NCBI GenBank assembly: GCA_028673005.1
Contig: CM054115.1
Coordinates: 2,170,001-2,234,000, forward strand
Length of the DNA stretch: 64,000 bases
Source of the DNA: Tanypteryx hageni
Lineage: Eukaryota; Arthropoda; Insecta; Odonata; Petaluridae
Direction of reading: 5' to 3'
Shown: piece by piece, positions 54,759 to 63,565 of the stretch
How the letters are laid out: each line of letters begins with the position of its first letter
How positions within the stretch are numbered: position 1 is the first letter of the stretch
Made by a program: the position numbers and the translations under genes
The notes under the pieces: generated by a model
The model's input: the letters and a program-made list of their open reading frames with translations, nothing else
The model's database searches: none
What the model was told of the DNA's origin: nothing

Positions 54759-54969
54759 AATATATCAGAGTATTGAAGAATATGACATAGTTCATGGAGT
54801 TTTTCATGATGTAATGGGTTCTGGATCTGATGTAAAAAAGGCTTTGGTATCAGAAAGAGCAGGGCAGTGGACAAAAGCAATGACCTCTTTTCAAGACATA
54901 CTCAATCAACCTTTGTCTGATAACATTGCAGAGCAAGAGAGAGACTATTATTATGAAGGATATTTTAAG
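54759..54969 (+). CDS. PRKDC: PRKDC (DNA-PKcs) exon d: entry into the FAT domain
   Basis: One base completing the split Lys codon, then 70 codons without a stop. Encodes IYQSIEEYDIVHGVFHDVMG, VKKALVSERAGQWTKAMTSF, QDILNQPLSDNIAEQ and ERDYYYEGYFK. It aligns along its length with vertebrate DNA-PKcs LYRSIGEYDVLRGIF ... [23 protein letters not shown]-type sequence (first two blocks strongest) and the AEKDFW block. The acceptor is TTTTCTTCTTCTATCTCCAG at 54739-54758, an excellent pyrimidine tract. The donor is AAG|GTAACT at 54970. This is helical-repeat sequence at the beginning of the FAT domain, which wraps the kinase. The next exon would begin in phase 0; none was recognised up to 64000. Confidence 0.9.
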
Positions 54970-55430
54970 GTAACTTACCAATTTACTAAGATGATTCTGT
55001 AATTATTTCATAAAAAAAAAACAAAATATTTTGACATTTAATAATTTTATGGAATGGTGTGCCATCGTTACCTGAATCTGATACAAGGATTTTTTGGGAT
55101 TCAAAAAGGGGTGGTGTTGTTAAGTGCAAGTACTAACCAAATTTAACATCGCCTAGTTTCTTTCTCAATTCACATGACAATTTCAATTTTTGAAACTTCA
55201 TAGATTATGTATTTTTTCAAGTCATAATAACTTGAACATTTGGGTTTTATACCAATGCATGAGCAATTATGATTTTGTGTTCAGCATATAAATATTCCTA
55301 GTTGTCTACTGGTGGTAAACTATTTTCTATGCCATTTCCTGTTTTTTTAAGCCTACTTTCAAAAAATGGCAAGTCCATGCACATGTGCGTGTGTGTTTTT
55401 ATGTATGTGTGTGCCCCTCTAACATCTTCT
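54970..55430. other. PRKDC intron, no recognised feature
   Basis: AT-rich; starts with the exon d donor. Nothing further supported. Confidence 0.45.
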
Positions 55431-55700
55431 TCATGAATTGTCCAATTTCCATGAAATTTGGTGTAAGGCTAGTGCTCTCCGAGACTACCTCTGGGCCATA
55501 ATTTATGTTACGAATTTACAGGTCCCGAGGACGATTTCAGGTGACTTCTTTCCCCATTTGATTGACATGGTTAATCTAAAATCCATCGTGGAGAGTTTTT
55601 CTTTTGCATTTTATAAATATTTTAGAATTATGATAGCGGGAGTGCGATTTATGCTGTTCTAAAGGGGGAAAAGTGAAGATTCTTATTCTTATCACACAAT
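55430..55700 (+). repeat. diverged relative of the 37.5-38.5 kb repeat
   Basis: TCCATGAAATTTGGTGTAAG, GATTTCAGGTGACTTC, CCCCATTTGATTGACATGG and GATTCTTATTCTTATC occur in the order seen in the tandem duplication at 37460-38520. The open frame 55438-55662 is a by-product. Confidence 0.45.
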
Positions 55701-55721
55701 TTTGATTTTCAATTGTATTTG

Positions 55722-56001
55722 TTTGTCTCTCTCACTCTCTCTCCCCCTCTCTCTTCCCCCCCTCTCTCCCCCCTCTCTCCCCTTCCTCTCCCTCTCTCCC
55801 CCCTCTTCTTCCCCTCTCTCCCCCTCCCCCCTCTCCTCCCCCTTCCCCTCTCTCCCCCTCCCTCCCTCCCTCCCTCTCCCCCTCCCTCCCTCCCTCTCCC
55901 CCTCCCTCTCCCCCTCCCTCCCTCCCTCTCCCTCTCCCTCCCTCTCCCTCCCTCCCTCCCTCTCCCTCTCTCTCTCCCTCTCTCTCTCTCCCTCTCTCTC
56001 T
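55722..56001. repeat. 280-bp pyrimidine tract, CTCCC/CTCT units
   Basis: Plus strand is almost entirely C and T: (TC)n, CTCCCCC, CCTCCCTC and CTCTCCCTC units, with only a handful of other bases near the left end. Low-complexity frames on both strands are artefacts. Confidence 0.95.
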
Positions 56002-56395
56002 GAAATACTGGTGCCCTTAAATTGGTGATGAATCAATGAATAGGGACTTCAGCATCTTGCAGCATAGTAAATCTACTCACTCATAATTTGGGATGAAACA
56101 TTAGTTTCTTGTAAAAGTAAAGTGTTGAATATGTTTAACACTTTAGCTGCGGCGGACGTCAATGGACGTCTTTTCAAACTTCCGAAGATTGCGGAGGACG
56201 TCATTTGACGTCCTCTTAGTTTACATTCTATCTTATGCGGGAAGACGTCTTTTGACGGCTCCAGCATTGTTCCGTGGTGTTCGTCGATCTATTTAGTTCA
56301 CAAAAAATCCTCTATGTGGGGTATGCGTGCATTATTTGACGAATGATAGTGAAACGCATTTTGTGTCGCTCTGACAGTTTGTAAACAAACGACCA

Positions 56396-58330
56396 TGGCT
56401 TCACATCGATTGACAGACGGCGATATTTTGGATGAATTACGTTGTGATTGGGACGAAAGTGATAGTGATAATGAAAATGTTGACTCGGAAGACGATCCAG
56501 ATTATGTTCAAGAAGAGATTGACGCTGATTCAAGTAAGTGAACCTTTTAATTTTATTACTGAACTTTACTTTTCTTGTTGGTATTTTGGATTTCAGCTGT
56601 TTGTTTTTCAGAATTAGGTATTTATTGTTCAATTTTGTTTATTATTTTCCGATTCAACTTGTTTTTATTTTATTTTAGATGACGGAAGTGATAATGTAAA
56701 TGAAAACTCTGACTCAGAACAAGAAGAACCTGCTCAAGTTCAACTTCAAATTCCCCCTAGAGGGAGACCAAGAGGACAAGGTACTGGAGCTAGAAATGGT
56801 AGAAGTGACTCACAACTTGGATGGACTTCAGTTGATCAAGTTCCAAATATTGATGTTTACACTGGTCAGTCAGGTATTTCAGATGTTACAGAGCTTGACA
56901 TTAATAACTCATTGCTAGATTTCTTCGTATATTTTATTGACGATGATCTTATTCGGCACATGAAGGAGCAAACAAATTTGTACGCAAGACAGAAGATTCT
57001 GAAACTTAGAAGTTTGAATCAAATTTCCCCTAAAAGTAGAATAAACTTATGGAAACCAGTGACATTAGCAGACGAAAAAAATTATAGCCATCATTCTGCA
57101 TATGAGCATTAGCGAAAAGCCACAGATCAACGATCACTGGTCGAAAAATCCTGTTGTCTCTTGTAACTTCTGTCCAAATATAATGAGCCGTGATAGGTTT
57201 TTAGCCATAATGGTGAATTTTCATCTAAATGATAATACCTCATATATAAAAAAGGGGGAGCCAGACCATGACCCTTTGCATAAAATTTGACCTTTTATTG
57301 AATCAGTTCGTTCACGTTTTCAAAATGCCTATCAACCTGTGGAAGATATTACAATTGATGAGGGAATGTGTAAATTTCGAGGCAGATTGACATTCAAGCA
57401 ATATATGCCTAAAAAGCCCAGCAAATATGGCATAAAAGTATACATGCTGTCAGAATCTGATTCTGGGTACATCTGGAATTTTGATGTTTTCTGTGGCCAA
57501 GAAAATGTTATTGTGAATGTTGTAAAAAATCTCCTCAGTAACTTAGCTGGAAAAGGGCACACATTGTACACCGACAGGTATTACACTAGCCCTTCTCTTG
57601 CCACTGATCTAGAGAAAGAAAAAACAGGTTTAGTCGGCACTACAAGAAATAATAGAAAAGGTATGCCCATTGCTCTGAAAAATCCCAGATTGCAACGAGG
57701 AAAACAAATATTTCGGAGAAATGGTAATATTTTAGCACTATGTTGGCGAGATAAACGTGATGTTTATATGATAAGTACACAACATAGGGCAGAAATGATT
57801 ACCTACGCAGATAGAAGAGGAAGAGAGAGAACCAAACCAGCATGTGTTATAAATTATAACAAGAAAAAATTTGGAGTTGACCTTTCGAACCAAAGAATGT
57901 CGTATGGTGCCTTTGAGCATCGCAGCGTCAAGTGGTGGCGAAAGTTATCTTTTCACATCATACTAATGTGTGTTGCCAATGCCTGCATTTTATACACCCA
58001 AGTTATGAAGAAGAAAACTACTATCACCCAATTTATGAAGGACATATGCAATGAACTTGTTGTATTTGAGGAAGCTTCACCTCAACCCAGCACAAGCAGA
58101 ACTCAACTAACCAGGCTCACAGGGAATAAGCACTTTATGGAAAAGATTCCTCCTCCCCCTGGAAGACAAGACTACAGAGAAAATGCAAAGTTTGCGCTGA
58201 CAAAGGAAAAAAAGAGACAGGAAAGGCTGCAAGGAAGGACACATCTTGTCAATGCAGTTTATGTAAAATCCCTCTGTGCGTACAACCATGTTTCAAATTG
58301 TTTCATTCAAAGAAAAATTACAAAAGTTAG
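56396..58330 (+). pseudogene. piggyBac transposase 2 with an N-terminal intron, three interruptions
   Basis: Exon 1 from ATG 56396 (MASHRLTDGDILDELRCDWD, then acidic) ends at 56533 (A|GTAAGTG). Intron 56534-56678 ends TTTTATTTTAG. Exon 2 begins so that the joined codon is AAT and the acidic frame continues (NDGSDNVNENSDSEQEEPA). A basic RGRPRGQG motif follows. Interruptions: a frameshift in an A run at about 57079, TGA at 57287 where the family has Arg, and a frameshift near 58170. Catalytic Asps: ITIDEGMCKFRGR, LYTDRYYTSPSL and KFGVDLSNQRM (positions 7, 79 and 181 of the 57339 frame). The C-terminal Cys/His zinc domain is intact in another frame: KCKVCADKGKKE, SCQCSLCKIPLCV, QPCFKLFHSKKN, with TAG at 58328-58330. 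Recently dead; not domesticated. Confidence 0.9.
56534..56678 (+). other. intron inside the piggyBac transposase gene
   Basis: 145 bp, GTAAGT ... TTTTAG with a T-rich acceptor tract. Removing it restores one acidic reading frame across the junction. Confidence 0.8.
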
Positions 58331-58662
58331 TGTTTGAGTTTTTTATTATGTAAGTGTTCCTAATTATAAATAATTTTTTCTCACATGATTTGCATTTAAT
58401 TTATTTTAACATAAAAATCACCACACTCAATTATTTTTTCTTTTTCAAAAAAGCCATTTATTAGGTAAATTTTATAGCTCCTAATATTTGCTTAATATTA
58501 AAAACCTATTTATCATCAAAGAGTAAAAGATTGAACCTTTCTTTTCATGTAAGTAACATTTTTGTAGGTAATATAGTTTTTCCACCATAAATTTTTGAAA
58601 AATGCCGAAAATGGCCAGCATTAGCGGAAGGGCTGCCATTTAAATAGCCAGCAGTTAGAGTG

Positions 58663-58840
58663 TTAATAATTGTACCAGGAGCAGTTATTACCTTTTAATT
58701 TTTGTTAGTGATTCAAATTCTTTTTTAACTTTGTGAGAAAATTTTTTTCGCTTTGCATAATTAGTGAAAATCTAATTATAAATTAAATAAACTTTCAGCA
58801 AATTGTAAATCCCAAAAATCGACAATGTTAGAAAATTTCA
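58663..58840. other. PRKDC-region intron or intergenic sequence
   Basis: AT-rich spacer after the piggyBac. Confidence 0.35.
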
Positions 58841-58945
58841 AATAATAAAAATTGAAAAAAGATTGCAAGAGCTTGGATAGAACTGGCACGCCAAGCTTCA
58901 GCAATCTAGGATTTATCCACCTAGGCCACCGGCCGACTTTGATAC
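58841..58945 (-). ncRNA. tRNA-like sequence, probable SINE or tRNA pseudogene
   Basis: Minus strand: TGGCCTAGGTGG fits a pol III A box, and about 40 bases later AGTTCTATCC is close to a B box (GGTTCRANTCC). A T6 run follows soon after. Folding is not tRNA-complete: no CCA and a poor acceptor stem. Confidence 0.5.
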
Positions 58946-59254
58946 ACGGCCTCATAGTATGGAATATATTCGAATGCTAGAACGCTCGCTTAATTTCATT
59001 GTGAATATCTCACGAATGCTTGGGAATCTTCTTGCTTTGGCATTTTTCATCACTAAGAGTGTGCTCATGCTCATTAAGTTTCAAGCAAATCGGTGAGAAA
59101 CATGTCGAAAGGTACCCTTGTTAGCTAATAAACTTAAAACCCGGTGAAGGTTGCATTTTTATTATCGCGAGCAGCGAGTATGGGTATTATCAGACGTTGT
59201 TATATGGACTTTTAGTAGCTGCATGCGCCTTAGTTATTGCTAAGATGTTGGTTG
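58946..59254. other. no recognised feature
   Basis: Mixed composition; the left edge of a PLE follows. A short RT-like stretch begins only at about 59255. Confidence 0.3.
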
Positions 59255-59432
59255 GTGTAGATAGATCGATGATATCTTTGCCATATTCGACATGAAACAA
59301 TACAACATTGACACTTTCGTTCGAGAACTCAACTCCTCCTACAATTCTATAAATTTGACCTTTGAAACTGAAGAAAACAGGTCTCTACCCTTTTTAGACA
59401 TGTTGAATATTAGAAATAATGGATGGCTTGAA

Positions 59433-59438
<6 letters not shown>

Positions 59439-59495
<57 letters not shown>

Positions 59496-59882
59496 ATGTC
59501 AACAAGGTGTTGGGATGAGGAAACCCAGTGAGCACTCACCAATCAGACGACTTCAGGTTGGCGAGGCCCCGGGGATGTCGAAGCGACACACGTAAAATAA
59601 CACAAAAACACAGAAACATCACAAACGTAGAAGCTTTCGGAACTACTCCTTCTTCAGCTAGAGAAGCTGAAGAAGGAGTAGTTCCGAAAGCTTCTACGTT
59701 TGTGATGTTTCTGTGTTTTTGTGTTATTTTACGTGTGTCGCTTCGACATCCCCGGGGCCTCGCCAACCTGAAGTCATCTGATTGGTGAGTGCTCACTGGG
59801 TTTCCTCATCCCAACACCTTGTTGACATCCATATATCTATTTTACCTTTCCTTTTCCGTAAGTTGTTATATATATATATATA
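59439..59882. repeat. inverted pair of PLE family 1 terminal repeats, (TA)n on both sides
   Basis: A minus copy (59493-59662) and a plus copy (59662-59866) meet head to head at CTTCAGCTAGAGAAGCTGAAG. The arms are almost identical for about 170 bp (a few differences, such as GTCGTC versus GTCATC). (TA)n flanks: 59439-59492 long, 59867-59882 short. The insertion interrupts the family 4 frame between LEF and NIYRKP, in the TA-rich codons AATATATATAGG. Hammerhead-like cores are at minus 59628-59657 and plus 59667-59696. Confidence 0.93.
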
Positions 59883-60754
59883 GGAAACCGACACATATGA
59901 ACAATTACATAAAAAATGACTCCAGTCACCTTCATAAACAAAGGGTCACGGCCTTTAACCATATGGCACATAGACTTTTAACTACACGATTAAATCAAAA
60001 ACACTTTGACAGAGAAGTCAAATACATTAAAAATGCACCTCTAGAAAATGGCTTCACCCACGAACTGATTGACCATATCATCAAGAAACAATCCAAAACA
60101 TTAAATAAGGAGATAACTACAATGCTTGCCCAAATTGATGATAGGAAAAAGAAAAAATTTGTGTCACTCCCCTTTTTTTCCCAAATGATTAACAAAAGTT
60201 TTTCATAATGTCGGGTACGAATTAACCTTCCATAATACAGACAACATTAAAAGCCTAATAGGTAACCCAAAAGATAAAATACATACATCACAAAAATTGG
60301 GTGTATATAAAGTTTTTGTCCTATTTGCAATAGTTCATATATATGCCAAACAAAAAGAAATTTATCCATCAGATTTAAAGAATACATGACACACTATAAA
60401 CATTGACACAGAAAAATCTGCTGTCATGAAACATCTTCGAAAACAACCACACATTAGATATAGATAACTTCAAAATGCTAAAACAAGTCCCAAATACCAA
60501 ACTTGACGTGACAGAAAGCCTCAACATTCATAAATACAGACGCACTTATGAATAACGATATGGGGATAATCAACAGCGTTCTTTTTAAATTGACCCTGCC
60601 CCTTCCTCCACCACCTAGGTCATCTACCCCCCTTTCCCTTCCCCCTGTCCACCAACCAGGTATAAATATACACGCACAGCCCCCTCATAGTCATTTGAGA
60701 GTGTGCCACTGGACTATTCTTTCTACCAATTGCCCACTCTCAAGTCCTTTAGCC

Positions 60755-60787
60755 TTGATGATGGTTACTTGGTAGCCAAAATACGTA
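60755..60787 (+). ncRNA. hammerhead-like core of PLE family 4, split by a Tigger
   Basis: TTGATGA (one change from CUGAUGA), stem II GGTTAC ... GTAGCC, AAAA in place of GAAA, then U / loop ACGU / A. Continued at 63568-63569 (TC), this gives a helix III of A-U and U-A pairs and an AUC triplet. The C-G pair seen in families 3 and 5 is replaced by U-A. Two core mutations make it inactive. Confidence 0.5.
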
Positions 60788-63565
60788 CAGTAAAACTTCG
60801 CCGAACGCGGATTCAAATTTACGCGGTACTCAAATGCGTGATGAGCTTCACCGACCGCGGGAAGTGATTGACTTTTACGTGATTTCCTTGAATGACCATT
60901 TTCAATAAAAGGTTTGCCCTGAAAAGATTATTAGTGAGATAAAATCGTACTGCGATTATAGTGTTTTTTTTTAAGTCTGTCGGCACCCAATAAAAAATCA
61001 TTCAGCGCTTTTAACTGCTTTTTTATCTTCAACTCCAACCTGGAGATGAGGTTCCTTTTTTCAGTTTTTCACGTCACGTGAGACTTAGCACCGTCATTAA
61101 AAAGAAGTCACATAAGTAACGCCGATGAATCTCTTAGCCCCCAGGAATATTTCCGCTGGAAATATCTTTTCTCCCCGAAGATGCAACGCACACAAAACTC
61201 ACTGCAGAGGTTGCCAAGGCTGAATCACTAAGGTATTGACGAGATGAATTCTGGACGGTCAGCATCCACCGAGATATCCCATGTTTTGATCTACAGCGAT
61301 AGACATTCGAGAAAATCAAAGTAAGCCCAATGGGAAGGAACTTTTGTTGATTTGTTTTGTGAGCTACAACCTTCCCCCCCTATATCAGTGCATATAGCTC
61401 GTGAGTGTATGTTTTTTGTGTTTTCTTTTTATATTAAGAATACGTTAAACGACCGGTTCAGCTCTCCTTTAATGGTGCTGTACTCGTATGGATACTGTCT
61501 CTCTTTTCTTCGTTTCGACATGCTGTCCATGAAAACTAAATTTCGAGAGAAGATATTTAGTATATATGAGCATTTAAAATCGCAAGAAAGTGGTGAAGAA
61601 CGAGGAGCCTTTACTCTTCAAGCCAGCAGAGGATGGTTTCATAGATTTAAGAAGCGATTTCAACTTCATTATGTGAAAATTGCTGGCGAAATTGAATCTG
61701 CCGATCATGAAGCAGCAGCTAAATATCCAGATGTATTCAGTGAACTCACTGAAAGGAAGAATTACCGACCTGAGCAAGTCTTTAATGCCAATGAGACGAG
61801 TTTATTTTGGAAAAAACAGCCACAACGAACGTGGATTGCTAAAGACGAACGGTCGGCTCCTGGCTTTAAAGTAGCGAAAGACAGATTTACCCTTCTATTT
61901 TGCGGAAATGCAGCAGGAGATTTTAAGTGCAAACCAATGTTGGTGTATAGAGTGGAAAATCCGAGGGCACTGAAGGGCAAGCTCAAAAGTTCGCTCCCTG
62001 TATTTTGGAGGAGTGACAGCAAAGCTTGGGTTACTGCAAGACTTTTTGAGGATTGGTTTGAGAATTGCTTCGTTCGTGAAGTGAAAAAGTACCTGAAGGA
62101 AAAAAATCTTGCTATTAGGGTGCTCCTCGTAGAGGATAATGCACCAGGTCATCCGAAATCTCTTGCTGAGGCCCATCCTGAAATTGAAGTTGAGTTCTTA
62201 CCACCTAATACAACTTCGCTTCTGCAGCCCTTGGACCAGGGTGTTATTGCAGCCTTTAAGTCGTATTACATCCGCAGAAGTTTTGCTAACATTCTTTCAA
62301 TGATGGAGACAAATCCATCCTTAGGAGTTAGCGATTGCTGGAAAAAATTTGATATTTCAAAGGCATTGAAATAAGAAAGGAATCCTGGGATGAAGTGAGA
62401 AGTGAAACAATGAACCTTTGCTGGAATACTCTTTGGCCTGATATCGTTTGTGACTTCCGAGGTTTTCCCGATAATACGGAGGACATTAGGGAAATAATTA
62501 ATATCGCAAGACACATCGGGGGTGAAGGCTTTGAAGACATGAAAGAAAGTGATGTGGAAGAATTGTTAGAGTCCCATGCAGAGGAACTAACCATTGTTGA
62601 ATTAGATATGGTGACACAAACTTCGAGTGAAGGCGAAAAAGAAGAGAATGATTCGGAGCATGAGAAGCCAAAGTTAACAGCACAAATTTTGGAGAAGTTT
62701 TTGAAGCAGGCAGAAGATTTAAAAGAAGCACCACTGGGATTGGTTCCTTCAGTAGAAAGAAGCCTGAAGTTCAAGAGGAGTCTAGAATCAGCTTTAGCTC
62801 CCTACGTAGAACTTCATAGGGAGTTAAAAAAGTCCAAACAGATGCCTATCACGAAATTCTTCCAGTCAAGGTCCGAGCACATCGAAATCACAAGACCAAG
62901 AGCAGACCATCTAATTAACCTTGGTGAGTTTCACTGTAACTTCGTTAAAATATTTCATTAAATTTTAAATAAAATATTTCTAGCGATAAATAAAAATTAC
63001 GCGAAAATTAATGCCAGTATGTACCGTTCCAGTGAGTGCAAACAACTGCCGGTAGTGCCGCTAGTGCAGAGGCCAATCCGGCATAGCTGAGGACCTATCG
63101 TTGGATTCGCTGTCGATATTAATCAACAAGTTTTTTATATGTATTGTTTCAGTTGTGTGAACATTAAGTTTAAATATTTCAAAACTTTTTTCGAAATATT
63201 TATCACTGCGAGCGATGAAAGTGTCGTATTTAAGCAAGCATTCCAGGTATAAAGGGAAAACTATAAAAGTGAATGTCTGCCTAGTGTAAAATTACGCGAG
63301 AATTGAATTTTAATTTTTTAATAAATATTTTTTTAAACGCAATACTACTGTATATAATTAGTTGATGCGATATTTATAATCTTTTTCAAGGAAATATAAG
63401 CAAACTATGTCATTATTATTGAAAAAACGCCTTCAAGGAGTACATCTTTCCAAACTCGGAACGGAACCCTTTTATTCCCATAAGACTAATGATTCCTCCA
63501 ACGCGGATTCGCGCAACGCGACACCCTTGTAGAATCTAACCCCCGTGTTTGGCGAAGTTTTACTG
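60788..63565 (+). mobile_element. Tigger element (TIGD1-like) with TA duplication
   Basis: 2,778 bp. Ends CAGTAAAACTTCGCC and GGCGAAGTTTTACTG, flanked by TA (60786-60787, 63566-63567). Carries a broken transposase. Inserted in the 3' tail of PLE family 4. Confidence 0.93.
61510..62961 (+). pseudogene. Tigger transposase (TIGD1-like), first catalytic Asp replaced
   Basis: Clear family similarity from KTKFREKIFSIYEHLK (61530). The N-terminal helix-turn-helix is not recognisable, so it is lost or split off. Second DNA-binding domain: LQASRGWFHRFKKRFQLHYV. DDE domain: FNANETSLFWKKQPQRTWIA (Asn where Asp is expected), LLFCGNAAGDFKCKPMLVYR, VLLVEDNAPGHPKSLAEA (Asp present), LLQPLDQGVIAAFKSYYI (Asp present). 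A frameshift at about 62369 precedes the C-terminal region EIRKESWDEVRSETMNLCWN, ESDVEELLESHAEELTIVEL and ending QMPITKFFQSRSE, a PCNA-interacting-peptide-like tail. Not functional as it stands. Confidence 0.9.

Larger units (their letters stand above)
56139..58662 (+). mobile_element. piggyBac element 2, both ends and TTAA present
   Basis: 2,524 bp flanked by TTAA (56135-56138, 58663-58666). Ends CACTTTAGCTGC and, read inward from the right, CACTCTAACTGC. The left end has at least five GACGTC sites (56155-56250), two arranged as GGACGTC ... GACGTCC palindromes. The right end has AAGGGCTGCC but no such cluster. Carries a transposase gene with an intron. Confidence 0.93.
59255..60787 (+). mobile_element. 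PLE family 4, 5' truncated, carrying a nested palindrome
   Basis: The coding remnant starts at RT motif C (R-stop-IDDIFAIFDMKQYN; the Tyr of YIDD is a TAG at 59262-59264) and runs FVRELNSSYNSINLTFETEE, RSLPFLDMLNIRNNGWLEF. It is split at 59440, then resumes at 59882 as NIYRKPTHMNNYIKNDSSHL ... KTLNKEITTMLAQIDDRKKK, ending at 60208. The GIY-YIG domain is too decayed to see clearly. The C-rich 3' region (60590-60740) leads to a hammerhead-like core at 60755, cut by the Tigger at 60788. Confidence 0.85.

Noticed and set aside
55692..56036. Long Arg/Glu/Gly-rich and Ser/Leu/Pro-rich frames on both strands
   Set aside because: Products of the CT-rich simple repeat; no complexity.
57339..58337. 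piggyBac 2 as a domesticated host gene (PGBD type)
   Set aside because: It has terminal repeats, TTAA flanks, and three interruptions, so it is a dead transposon.
58841..58945. Functional tRNA gene
   Set aside because: Acceptor stem and B box do not fit; only tRNA-like.
59528..59796. Two 86-codon open frames with almost the same protein on opposite strands
   Set aside because: They are both strands of one palindrome of PLE terminal repeats, not genes.
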